DNA of 64,000 nt from Anaerolineaceae bacterium (GTDB lineage: Bacteria > Chloroflexota > Anaerolineae > Anaerolineales > Anaerolineaceae): NCBI GenBank assembly GCA_002702705.1, contig PABH01000038.1:34658-98657 (forward strand). Reading direction: 5' to 3'. The stretch's first letter is position 1. Every line of letters begins with the position of its first letter. This document shows positions 51,498 through 60,900 of the stretch, one piece after another. The notes beneath the pieces were generated by a model. That model was given only the letters and a program-made list of their open reading frames with translations. It searched no databases and was not told the origin of the DNA. The position numbers were made by a program, and so were the translations under genes.

Positions 51498-52535
51498 ATG
51501 AGTTTAACCTCCGAGATTTTTGAACAACCCCAGGTGATGGGGCAGATGATTGCAACCCAGCGAGAACGATTTGAAAATTTAGCAAAAGAAATACATAAAC
51601 GTAATCCAAATTATGTTTTTATCGCTGCCCGCGGCACCTCTGATAACGCTGCCCGATACGCTAATTATTTGTGGGGATCTTATAACCGCATGGCATTGGC
51701 TCTGGCGACCCCTTCCTTGTTCACGTTTTACCAACGTCCACCCGTTTTGCATGATGTGTTGGTAATTGGTATATCACAATCTGGTCAATCTCCGGATATT
51801 GTGGCTGTTGTTGAAGAAGGTAAAAAACAAAACTGTATGACCCTGGCGTTGACCAACGCCCCACAATCTCCTTTGGCAAAAATGGCAGATGCGGTTGTTG
51901 ATTTACAAGCTGGCCCGGAAAAAGCAGTGGCAGCCACAAAAACCTATACCGCGGAACTGATGGCGGTTGCCATGTTATCTGTTGCGCTTAATCCCAGCCC
52001 GGAACGTTGGGCTGCCTTAGCTCGGGTGCCGGAGTGGGCGCACCAGGTTTTATCTTTAAATGAAAAAATCGCAGCTTGGGCGCAAAGGTATACTTTCATG
52101 CGCCAATGTGTGGTATTGGGTCGGGGATACAACTATGCCACTGCTTTTGAATGGTCGCTAAAACTAAAAGAACTGACCTATACTATAGCCGAACCGTATT
52201 CATCAGCCGATTTTTTGCATGGTCCAATCGCAATGGTTGATCGTGGTTTCCCGATATTAGCGGTTGTACCGAGTGGTCTGGTGTATGAAAATATGCTGGA
52301 ATTGCTGCAAAAACTAAAACATACTCACCATGCGGAACTGGTGGTCATTTCAAATGAAGACTCAGCGCTTTCCTTGGCGGATACCCCCATATGTTTACCA
52401 ACCGATGTGCCGGAATGGCTATCTCCGATTATCAGCATCCTGCCAGCGCAGTTATTTGCCTATCATCTCACCGCCGCCCGTGGATATGATACCGAGAGTC
52501 CACGCACCATCCAAAAGGTGACCGAAACACATTAG
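51498..52535 (+). CDS. SIS-domain glucosamine-6-phosphate deaminase/isomerase (NagB-II/AgaS/GlmS-like)
   Basis: A 345-residue protein with two SIS domains and no glutaminase domain. FIAARGTSDNAARYANYLW, VIGISQSGQSPDIV, KAVAATKTYTAEL in the first; VVLGRGYNYATAFEWSLKLKELTY, EPYSSADFLHGPIAMVD in the second. This is the GlmS isomerase half, as used by NagB-II deaminases. After nagA it would turn glucosamine-6-phosphate into fructose-6-phosphate and ammonia. AGAAAGG precedes the ATG. Confidence 0.87.
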   Translation: MSLTSEIFEQPQVMGQMIATQRERFENLAKEIHKRNPNYVFIAARGTSDNAARYANYLWGSYNRMALALATPSLFTFYQRPPVLHDVLVIGISQSGQSPDIVAVVEEGKKQNCMTLALTNAPQSPLAKMADAVVDLQAGPEKAVAATKTYTAELMAVAMLSVALNPSPERWAALARVPEWAHQVLSLNEKIAAWAQRYTFMRQCVVLGRGYNYATAFEWSLKLKELTYTIAEPYSSADFLHGPIAMVDRGFPILAVVPSGLVYENMLELLQKLKHTHHAELVVISNEDSALSLADTPICLPTDVPEWLSPIISILPAQLFAYHLTAARGYDTESPRTIQKVTETH

Positions 52536-52936
52536 AAAGTGAGTACTCCTTCTGGGCAAAGGGCATTCGTTGAATAATAGAGAAATACTTTGTAGAAAAA
52601 TTCTCTTTCGAGGTTAGGAACAATTGGCATAGATAAATTTTTCTCGGAAGAGGGGATTTTTTATCGGTCCTCTTTTTGCAATCACCTCGGATGGAAGTTT
52701 ACCTATAACCCTACATAAAAATCCGAAGGTACTTAAATTTCTTAATATAACTTAACCAAAATTTGCCGAATCTACATCAAGAATAATCGTAGTGGAACAG
52801 TTTTTTGCATCTATTTCCCACTGAATCGATCCAAATTTGAATCATCATAAGCAAATATGGTTCATCAGGATTAAATTTTTATGAAAAGCAAAAAGTGAGA
52901 AAATCAGCGAAAAATATTGTATTTGACCTAATAAGT
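52536..52936. other. Intergenic region at the toxin-island border
   Basis: About 400 bases between the nag operon and the toxin island. It holds a probable terminator at 52648-52677 (stem AAGAGG/CCTCTT followed by Ts) for the rightward operon. No ORF, repeat or direct-repeat target site was recognised. Confidence 0.5.
52648..52677 (+). terminator. Probable terminator of the nag operon
   Basis: Stem AAGAGG (52648-52653) / CCTCTT (52669-52674) with a 15-base loop and a following T-run. Confidence 0.5.
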
Positions 52937-53312
52937 ATTACCGCCGACGGCGCCAAAAGCCAGATCAGCAGCCATCTGACCGGGGTTGAAGATGTCATTC
53001 TGCCAGTTCTCCCAGTGACCCGAAACAGCAGTTTGGGTGGTACGGATTCCAACCCCGCTTGCCAGCCCGCCCATGCTTCCGGCCAGCAGGGCACCCATCA
53101 AGCCCGAACCAGCAATGCTGACCCCCAAAGCAGCCCCGGCAAATCCTAACATGCCACCTACTGCCCCGGCTCCGGCAGCGAAACCAATCTCGGCCCAGTT
53201 CAGGCAGCGGAAATTCCAGGACCCCTGCGATAATTGAGAGATCGTCTCAATTCCGCCGGTGATGGCTCCCCCAATCAGCATCGCGGCAAGGATGGGCGCA
53301 ATCTCTCCGCGT
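52937..53312 (-). pseudogene. Orphan fragment of RHS pre-toxin linker
   Basis: About 376 bases, nearly identical to the segment of the large RHS gene at roughly 58330-58700. The reading frame starts at GEIAPILAAMLIGGAITGG, just after the position of the DPSG motif in the parent, and ends in FGAVGGNTY then a stop. It lacks RHS core, toxin and immunity gene. The few differences include E-T for E-M and T-T for V-Q-T positions. It is best read as the end of a displaced RHS cassette whose toxin was lost, or as homology for recombination. An internal ATG could start a 117-residue hydrophobic peptide, which I consider unlikely to matter. Confidence 0.8.
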
Positions 53313-53393
53313 AGGTTTTTTCCTATGGAGTTAAAAAATGTTTGTTTTAATTGTTAATGTACAGTCTGAACGATATATTTGCTTCCTACATTC

Positions 53394-53954
53394 TTAATAA
53401 GCATAGACCGGATAAAAGCCAACTCCTACATCAAATTTGTGTTTTTCAATTTCTTCTTTTAAATATTTTGAGATATATATAGGAAACTGGGGTTTTTCTA
53501 ATCGAAAAATATGTAAATTTCCAATAACTTCTTTTTTTAAAGCCACACGCCACACATTAAATTCAGGATACTGCCCCGCATCTTTTTGATCCTCATTTAC
53601 CCAAACCGTGTTTTCCTTATCCCAGGCTGAATAAATATTTAACACATTGATTATATGGTATCCAGGAACTTCAATTCCGCTTTTGTGAATAACTTTTGCT
53701 GGAATAAATTGCACACCGTTAATTATTAACTGATCAAATAACATTTTTAACCTTTTAGAAGCCACTAGTAACCCTCCAGATGTCAATAAGTCCGGGGGGT
53801 TACGGCCTTCTACATAAAGTTCCGTTTGAAGAGGTTCTTCTATAAACGATCCTTGAAAAAATTTGTTTTCAATTTTTCTATTTAGCGTATTTTTGTAAAT
53901 CACTAGACTTTTAGGGGATTCCTTGATATCAAATATATAATATGTGGCCTTCAT
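53394..53954 (-). CDS. Imm11-like (DUF1629-type) immunity protein
   Basis: A 186-residue cytoplasmic protein with no membrane segment. The layout resembles Imm11/DUF1629 proteins: LLTSGGLLVASKRLKMLFDQLIINGVQFIPAKV, a central IVEVPGYHIINVLN-like strand (seen as EVPGYHIINVLNIYSAWDKENT), and a C-terminal YISKYLKEEIEKHKFDVGVGFYPV. It starts 10 bases after the stop of an AHH-type nuclease gene, the usual toxin-then-immunity order. AAAGGAAAA precedes the ATG. The family call is from recognition of layout, so moderate. Confidence 0.65.
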   Translation of the reverse strand: MKATYYIFDIKESPKSLVIYKNTLNRKIENKFFQGSFIEEPLQTELYVEGRNPPDLLTSGGLLVASKRLKMLFDQLIINGVQFIPAKVIHKSGIEVPGYHIINVLNIYSAWDKENTVWVNEDQKDAGQYPEFNVWRVALKKEVIGNLHIFRLEKPQFPIYISKYLKEEIEKHKFDVGVGFYPVYAY

Positions 53955-53964
53955 AACTTTTCCT

Positions 53965-54333
53965 TTATTTATAAGGCAATCTGGGATTTCTCATGACCGG
54001 TTTTTTAATGTTTTCTTCAAATTGCTTTAAGAATTCAATAACGTTCCCATTAGCTGAAATATCAATTTCTTTTAATTTTTCAAGTACCCAACGATGATAG
54101 GCATTGGTATGTCTTCCATTGTGTCCTTCGAGAAAGCGTTTATTCCAATCTCCATTTAAATCCAGCTTATATTTATCAGTGATTTCTCTAAATACTTTAG
54201 GCCAATAATCACCTTTGTTTGAGATAAAATGATGTTCTTCACCCTTTCTGGGACCTTCCATACCCAGTAAAAAGGGTTGTTTTGAATTACGCGAACGATT
54301 GGCAAAATACGAAAGTTTTCCACCAAGCTGCAC
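53965..54333 (-). CDS. Free-standing AHH-type nuclease toxin domain
   Basis: A 122-residue protein containing the AHH/HNH-like nuclease pattern: EEHHFISNKGDYWPKVF, then NGDWNKRFLEGHNGRHTNAYHRWVLEKLKEI, read as HH - N - H-x-x-x-H - YH. The likely start is GTG at 54333, with AGGAGG about a dozen bases upstream. There is no RHS core, linker or signal peptide in front, so this is a detached toxin tip with its own ribosome binding site. The Imm11-like gene follows. It could be an expressed toxin, or a stored tip for recombination into the RHS gene. Confidence 0.68.
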   Translation of the reverse strand: MQLGGKLSYFANRSRNSKQPFLLGMEGPRKGEEHHFISNKGDYWPKVFREITDKYKLDLNGDWNKRFLEGHNGRHTNAYHRWVLEKLKEIDISANGNVIEFLKQFEENIKKPVMRNPRLPYK

Positions 54334-54412
54334 ACTTTTGATCCCTCCTAGTGCAATGCGGAATAAACTTTACCTAAATAGAATTTAAAAAAATTTGCTG
54401 GCTTAGCTTTAC

Positions 54413-55243
54413 TTAAACTATTTTTACAACCTTGAATCGGATACCAGACCAGCCTTTATCGAGAACAAGTTTGGCAATCCGATTAGATACCAAAATTTCA
54501 CGCCAGGCAAGCAATCCATGCCCAAACCATTCATTGCTCAGCAAAAAATCCATATCAGGGATTAATGCTTCTCTCTTTAATAACATTTCTCCTTTTAGAT
54601 GCGGATAATACTTGGTTATGCCACACGCGGGGCATGTTTTTCGGATTAACTCATCCTCGAATATGATACCGCGGGATGTGATTCCTGGAATATACAATTG
54701 CTGAACTCTTTCCGAGGGGATACCAGATTTGTGAATCAACGCTTCCCAAACTTGATTCCCGTGGGCTTGAATGGTTTTTAAATTCTGAAACACTTCAGGA
54801 ACACAAAAAATCTCACTTGCCCAGATCATAGACATAAACGATTTTTTACCTAAAAAAGGCTCTTTAGCAAGGTGCATCGGGGCAATTTGCTTGTAAATGG
54901 CACATTGTGGACAAATAATCTCATAACTTAGTTGTTTTAATGGCCAATGGGATTTCGGTTGAGGATAGCCTCTCTCAAACGTTGGGATCAATCGTAACCA
55001 TTCTGCATTTCGGATCTCTTCCTCATTAAAATAGGTTTCCTTCATATCTGCTGCATTAGCTGTAGAAATCAAATTGGAGATGACCGGCCAATTTGAATCG
55101 GATTCCTTTATATCAATTAAAACTAATAACCCTCCCCCTCCTGGCAGTTGTAAAGTTTCTTTTTTTAGCGTGAGATTTTCAATCATCTTCAAAAGATCTG
55201 ATTCAGCGGGGGCATTTATTGTCACTCTATGCCAAATTTCCAT
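54413..55243 (-). CDS. Double-CXXC(G) motif immunity protein (SitI6-like)
   Basis: A 276-residue protein with two zinc-ribbon-like pairs, CPQC near residue 110 and CPACG near residue 210. Myxobacterial double-CXXCG proteins, including SitI-type immunity proteins, share this pattern. The GIPSERVQQLYIPGITSRG and SDMDF-like (PDMDFLLSNEWFG) stretches fit soluble immunity proteins. The start is 9 bases after the full-length stop of the HHIIE toxin frame (55253), with AGAGGT before the ATG. It should neutralise that toxin. Confidence 0.7.
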   Translation of the reverse strand: MEIWHRVTINAPAESDLLKMIENLTLKKETLQLPGGGGLLVLIDIKESDSNWPVISNLISTANAADMKETYFNEEEIRNAEWLRLIPTFERGYPQPKSHWPLKQLSYEIICPQCAIYKQIAPMHLAKEPFLGKKSFMSMIWASEIFCVPEVFQNLKTIQAHGNQVWEALIHKSGIPSERVQQLYIPGITSRGIIFEDELIRKTCPACGITKYYPHLKGEMLLKREALIPDMDFLLSNEWFGHGLLAWREILVSNRIAKLVLDKGWSGIRFKVVKIV

Positions 55244-55252
55244 CGGTACCTC

Positions 55253-56255
55253 TTATTGTCCAAAAATGATTTGTTTGGCTGCTTCCAATAAAGCAGGATA
55301 GTCAGCATAAATATTTTGAGCTACTCTCCAAATATCGCTTGCTGTTGCTGTGGATGTATTTAATGATTTATTAGAATTAGTATACCCAATGGCTAATCGC
55401 TACGCATTCGTAAAAACCCTATGCTCTTCTGGAGTCACCGCAACACTTAACCATTTCCTTGCAAGAGAAGCATTTTGACCAAGCGCGGGGGCAAGACGTT
55501 GTTCAATTATATGGTGAGCTTGGAGACCTGTTCCTGATATTGCTTTTCTTAACTGTGTAGCTTGTTGTATTCCATAATTTGCCGCTTGGCTAAGGTTATT
55601 AAAAGTTTGAGAAGTTATAGTTCCTGAAGTTGCTCCAATTCCTAGATTAATAGCCAATAGTTGCCCCCCTATCATTACACCACCGATCCCTAATCCAAGC
55701 AGGGTTCCAACGCCTGCGTAAAAGGCAATCTGTCCAGCATCAATATCCGTTGACAAAGCACTCCAAAAGCACATTCCCTGGTTTAGATTTCGCAAAACCT
55801 GAGAACCATATCCGTAAAGCGAACCTCCTAGCAATCCTCCCAAAAGGCCAATGACGATGAGTGGATTTTCTCCACTCGGATCAGTATGAAGGATAGGATT
55901 ATCCAGAGCATAAGGATACGGATTGAGAGTCAATGGTGTACTCATTAATCCCGCAAACGGGTCCTGCGTAATGAACCTGCCCTGCGCGGGTGAATAGTAT
56001 CTGGCGCGCAGATAGATCAAGCCGCTCGGGTCGCTTTGTTCACCGGTGTAACCGAAGAGGGATTGGCTGACACCGGTTTGTTCGAGAATATTACCCCAGG
56101 GATCAAAACGCTGGCTGAAGGTCAGCGCACCGGCTGCATTGGTGATGTTACGGATGCTGCCGAGGGCATCGGGCAGGTAGTATTGATAACTGCTGCTATC
56201 GGCAAAACCCAGCCCCGCCAGGTAGGTGTTTGTGCCGTCCGACCCAAAGCAGCGA
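55253..56255 (-). pseudogene. Displaced RHS-core/SitA6-like toxin cassette with in-frame amber
   Basis: On the minus strand an open frame begins just after a TGA at about 56256 with CFGSDGTNTYLAGLGF, follows the C-terminal RHS core of the large gene (FGYTGEQSDPSGLIYLRARYYSP), then LHTDPSG, a new glycine-rich linker and the tip LQAHHIIEQRLAP...TPEEHRVFTNA. There a TAG (55402-55400) stops it. The same frame stays open for 48 more codons (RLAIGYTNSNKS to ALLEAAKQIIFGQ) up to TAA at 55253. SitA6-type toxins have FTN-W-R here, so TAG probably replaces TGG (Trp). There is no start codon at the RHS end; a TTG at 56020 exists. I call it an unexpressed or damaged cassette. Confidence 0.78.
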
Positions 56256-56319
56256 TTGAATCAGCCATTGGGGTATGCTTGTTTATTATTTTGTTGGTAA
56301 AGTACTACAATTCTTCCAA

Positions 56320-56344
56320 TAAAAAAACGACCTATCTTGATAGG
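56320..56344 (-). terminator. Terminator of immunity gene 1
   Basis: CCTATC (56331-56336) / GATAGG (56339-56344), followed on the minus strand by TCGTTTTTTT. Confidence 0.65.
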
Positions 56345-56373
56345 CAGCGATTGGACAAGCCACTACCCCTTCC

Positions 56374-57069
56374 TCAATCCAGTTCCGCTACACCGGCATC
56401 GCGCAGTTTTTTGATCCCGTCCAGCAACACCCAATATCGGGGATGTCGTTTTGGTGCAACCAAAACAACATCCGGTTCACCGGCATCAAGGAAAAGCTGA
56501 ATCCACTCTGCCCAGTAGGTGTCTGACAGATCAAGCTGTTTCCACGCACCCAACAAGGCTTTCTCCCTGGTAACCACTGCCTGGCTGTGCGGGTCACGGC
56601 GGATGAGGCGGGCCGGGACATTCCGTATATCACATTCAACAAATCGTGCCTCACTGATATCCAGTGCCCAATCCACCGTTTGGTAATAAGCAGCATTGGC
56701 CTCATCAAAAGCAGCCTGTTCCTCAGGTTTTGCCATCCCGGTCGCTACTAATGGGCTGATCATTATCTCCCCAATATTCCCCTGAATAACCACGTGTTTG
56801 AACACCGCTGCCCAGCTTTGCAGGAGTCCGTTGGTCTTTAACCCGTCAATCAGGATGTCTTCCGCAATGACCGTATCGATTAGACATCCCGTCACCTCAC
56901 ACTGCCGGAAGGTGATATTACGTGCTGTGCTTCTTCGTTTGGGTTTTGTCGTAGAAGATACTGCACAATTAATAAAATGACAACGGTTGAAATCACAATC
57001 CTGAAATAATTTCTTTGAACTACCGTTATAAAAGTCTAAAAATTCTCGATTTGTAAATATCTTTGTCAT
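56374..57069 (-). CDS. Beta-helix-like putative immunity protein, allele 1
   Basis: A 231-residue soluble protein. Short repeats with alternating Cys/Phe/Ile (KLFQDCDFNRCHFINCAV, ITFRQCEVTGCLIDTVI, EARFVECDIRNVPARLI) suggest a pentapeptide-like right-handed helix interrupted by a helical insert (AAFDEANAAYYQTVDWALDISE). The same length and most C-terminal residues are shared with the gene at 57214-57909. Its ATG overlaps the TGA of a truncated toxin tip (57066), exactly as the other allele overlaps the large RHS gene. Role as immunity is inferred from this position; no family recognised. Confidence 0.7.
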   Translation of the reverse strand: MTKIFTNREFLDFYNGSSKKLFQDCDFNRCHFINCAVSSTTKPKRRSTARNITFRQCEVTGCLIDTVIAEDILIDGLKTNGLLQSWAAVFKHVVIQGNIGEIMISPLVATGMAKPEEQAAFDEANAAYYQTVDWALDISEARFVECDIRNVPARLIRRDPHSQAVVTREKALLGAWKQLDLSDTYWAEWIQLFLDAGEPDVVLVAPKRHPRYWVLLDGIKKLRDAGVAELD

Positions 57070-57206
57070 GGAAACACTCGAAATCCTGATGGTCTGGTGT
57101 ATAGAATAAGGATCAATTCCCGGCCATACGGTCTTGCCTGATGGCTGGCAATTGATTGTGCCGTATTGGTAGTTATATCAAAATTCATGCCGCGAAACAA
57201 ACCCTG
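57066..57206 (-). pseudogene. Truncated second allele of the RHS toxin tip
   Basis: Downstream of the immunity-2 stop, the minus strand encodes about 46 residues (QGLFRGMNFDITTNTAQSI, then ASHQARPYGRELIL up to GFRVFP) ending in TGA. They match the last 46 residues of the large RHS protein at roughly two thirds of positions. There is no core, linker or start codon. The piece begins only 7 bases after the previous stop, so it is the scar of a cassette duplication or exchange. Confidence 0.85.
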
Positions 57207-57213
57207 TCCTGCC

Positions 57214-57909
57214 TCAATCCGGTTCCGCTACACCGGCATCTCGAAGCATCTTTAATCCGTCTAATAAATTCGAGTAATTGGGATCTTGTTTGGGAGCGAC
57301 CAAAACAAGATCATCATTACCATCGTCCAGAAAAAACTGTATGGATGTCTTCCAATAGGTATTGGAAAGATCCAATTTTTTCCACTCACCCAACAAAGCT
57401 TTTTCTCTTTTTATAACAACCTGTGTAGCAGGATCACGGCGAATCAGTTTTGCAGGGATGCGGCGAATATCACATTCTACAAATCTCGCTTCACTGATAT
57501 CCAGTGCCCAATCCACTTGTTTATAATACGCCGCATTCGCTTGGTCAAATGCAGCTTGTTCTTTTGGCTTGGCTATTCCAGGGAAGATAAGAGGGGTTAA
57601 CATGATTTCCCCTATATTTCCTTCAAATTTTACCCGTTTAAAGACTGCACCAAATGTTTGAAGTATATTGTGAGTTTTTAAGCCACTAATCAATACTTCT
57701 TCAATAATGGCTGCATCAATCGTACAACCAGTAACCTGACAATTATAAAAAGATATATTGCGAATAACAGAGCGTTTTTTTGGTTTTCTTGTTATTGATA
57801 TATTGCAACTTATAAAGCGGCATTGCCTAAACTCTAAATCCGAATATATTTTTGCTGAATTGCGGTCTACGAAACCTATAAATTCCTGTCTATCGTAGTA
57901 TTTTCTCAT
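57214..57909 (-). CDS. Beta-helix-like putative immunity protein, allele 2 (cognate to the RHS tip)
   Basis: A 231-residue protein, homologous end to end to allele 1. The N-terminal third (RKYYDRQEFIGFVDRNSAKIY) is the most different, while ALDISEARFVECDIR and the end LRDAGVAEPD are nearly identical. Start ATG at 57909 overlaps the RHS stop as ATGA, so it is translated straight after the toxin, as needed to protect the producer. No signal peptide, so it acts in the cytoplasm. Immunity is inferred from layout. Confidence 0.75.
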   Translation of the reverse strand: MRKYYDRQEFIGFVDRNSAKIYSDLEFRQCRFISCNISITRKPKKRSVIRNISFYNCQVTGCTIDAAIIEEVLISGLKTHNILQTFGAVFKRVKFEGNIGEIMLTPLIFPGIAKPKEQAAFDQANAAYYKQVDWALDISEARFVECDIRRIPAKLIRRDPATQVVIKREKALLGEWKKLDLSNTYWKTSIQFFLDDGNDDLVLVAPKQDPNYSNLLDGLKMLRDAGVAEPD

Positions 57910-60900
57910 GGGAATATCCTAAAATTAGATGGCCGAGAATAGGTAGTTATTAATAAGTTATTTCCATATGGTCTTGATTGATGGCTAACTATGGAACGAG
58001 TTGTATTAGTGGTTATATCAAAATCCATACCTCTAAACAATCCTCTACCAATAAAATCAGGATTAGAAGGACCAGCTCTATATATGAATAAACTTTGTAA
58101 TGTTCTTGAATCTCTTATCTGACCTCTTGCCATTCTTTCCACTGCATTTCCATATTGCATTCGCGCAATTCCAGGTGATCTTTGTGCAGATTCATATGCT
58201 CTTGCTGATAATACAGTTCTTGCTAAGCTTGGGTTTGAACCTAACCTTTGGTTAGCGTTGCTGGTTATATTTTGCAAAATATTTCTTGCAACAACTCGCA
58301 ACAATTTTTGTACCCCATACCCCACCCCGCCGCCGATGGCGCCAAAAGCCAGATCAGTGGTCATCTGACCGGGGTTGAAGATGGTTTTCTGCCAGTTCTC
58401 CCAGTGACCCGAAACAGCTGTTTGGACTGTGCGGATTCCAACCCCGCTTGCCAGCCCGCCCATGCTTCCGGCTAGCAGGGCTCCCATTAAGCCCGAACCA
58501 GCGATGCTAACCCCCAAGGCAGCCCCGGCAAATCCTAACATGCCTCCTACTGCCCCGGCTCCGGCAGCGAAACCAATCTCGGCCCAGTTCAGGCAGCGGA
58601 AATTCCAGGACACTTGCGATAATTGAGAGATCATCTCGATCCCGCCGGTGATGGCTCCCCCAATCAGCATCGCGGCAAGAATGGGGGCGATCTCTCCGCT
58701 GGGATCGGTGTGAAGGATCGGATTGTTGACTTCGTAAGAATACCCATTCAGTGTCGCCGGGAGAGATACCGACCCCGCAAACGGGTCCTGTGAAATGAAC
58801 CTGCCCTGCGCGGGTGAATAGTATCTGGCCCGCAGATAGATTAATCCACTCGGGTCGGTTTGTTCACCGGTGTAACCAAAGGAAGATTGGCTGAATCCTG
58901 TTTGTTCGAGAATATTACCCCAGGGATCAAAACGCTGGCTGAAGGTCAGCGCACCGGCCGCATTGGTGATGTTACGGATACTGCCAAGGGCATCGGGCAG
59001 GTAGTATTGGTAACCGCTGTTATCCTCAAAACCCAGTCCCGCCAGGTAGGTATTTGTGCCATCCGATAAGACCTCGGTCAGGCTAGCGGCGATATCCAGG
59101 GTGTAGTGGGTGATGAGGCCGTTCACCGTTTGCTGGTAACGGTTTCCTAACCCGTCATACGCAAAACTGTGATTTTGCCCGGGGGTTGCCAAGCCGGTCA
59201 GACGGTTGGCGTAATCGTAGCTGTAGTTGTTCAAGCCATCATGGATCAGATTGCCGTTATTGTCCCAGGTATAGCTCACTCCACCTGCTTGCGTCAGACG
59301 GTTGGCTTCATCGTACACATAGGTCGTGGTCTGGTCGTTAATGGTTTGAGTGGTGCGGTTTCCGGCAGCATCATACCCGTACTGGTAGCTTGACCCGCCG
59401 CTGTAGACCGCTCCCGTCAGGCGGTTGAGGGGATCGTAGCTGTACTCGATCTGCTGGCTGATCGTCTCCCGCTCGGGTACCGGCAGCGGGGCAGCGAATA
59501 CCTTCCCACCGCCTGTATCCTCGGAAGAAGAAGTGCGCTGCCCAAACAGCCCCTTAAAGAAATCAAGGATCGAGTCCAGCAGGGAAGGTTCCTGATTGGA
59601 CGGGGCCGGATAGGCATACGGGTTGTTGGTTGGCGTAGGGGTTGCTGTTGCCTGTTTGAGGTTTTCACTCATCAAACCATGAGCCGCCTGAAGGGGTGCG
59701 GGATAAGGATCACCGATGATGATGACCTGGCCCGGCTTGTTCAATACCAATGCCAGATAATTGCGCAGCGGTGTTTTTGTGGGTGTCCGGGTCGGGGTGC
59801 GGGTTGGTGTTTTGGTCGGGGTTTGGGTACGGGTTGGGGTTCTCGTTGGTGTGCGGGTGGCTGTTTTTGTAAATGTAGCCGTGTTGGTTTTGGTAACGGT
59901 TGGCGTGGGGGTACTGGTTTGGGTGGGGGTAGCGGTCTGGGTTGGTGTTGGGGTGGGGGATACATAACTGTGCTCAATGACAAGCTGCGGGTTCCCCTCC
60001 GAATCGTATTGGTAGTCATAAACCGCCAGGGTTTCGTTATCCGTGCTGTGGGTGATTTGGCTTACCTGGCCGGAGAGATCATAACTGTAGTCGCTGTTAA
60101 CCCCATTGGCGCGGGAAATATTTTCCAAACGATGAGCACCATCGAATTGGTATGCTGCCAGCAGCGTGCTGCCATCCTTGACCTGCTGCGGCAGGCCGCG
60201 CCAATCGTAGGTGGTTTCCAGCGTTCGCCCGCCGGGGTACACCAGCCGTTCACGCTGCCCAAGGGTATTATAGGCATAACCAACCGAGCGGTTATACGGG
60301 TCGGTGATACTCTGCACCTGGTTTCGATCGGTGTAGTTCCAATGGGTTAATCCCAGGCTGTCAGTCATGTCTGTCAGGCGGTTGAGGGCATCATAACTGA
60401 ACTGCACTTCAGGGGTGACCGGATCGCCGCCCGGGTAATTTACCCCACTCACCCGGCCCGCCGGATCATAGATCATATCGGTGCGGTTCCCATTGGCATC
60501 CAAAACCGAACTCAGGTTGCCCAGCAGATCATAGCTGTAGGTGGTGGTGTGGGTCAGCGGGTCGGTCACCTTCCACAACTGGTTAAGGGCATTGTATTGG
60601 TAGACGGTGGTGAAATTAAGCGGGTTGGTGATGGTTTCCAACTGCCCTAAGGCGTTATAGGTGTAGGCCGTGCGTACGTTGGTTTCATGGTTTGTTACCC
60701 CGCCGGGCACATAGTTTTCGGTGACGGCTTTCAACAAATGGGTGGGGCCGTATTCATAGCGTGTGGTGAGATTGGTGATGGTATTGGTACGGGTTAAGGG
60801 ATTCCCAAACGCATCATAGGTAAACGTCAGATCATGATTATGATTATCCCAGGTATGGGTCACCCGCTGCAGGGCATCATAGGTATAGGAGATGACATGA

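Noticed and set aside
59761..59967. Plus-strand frame rich in VGV repeats
   Set aside because: Antisense reading of the Thr/Pro linker codons of the RHS gene.
59679..60350. 223-codon plus-strand frame rich in Gly and Cys
   Set aside because: Antisense shadow of the RHS linker and shell; low-complexity composition.
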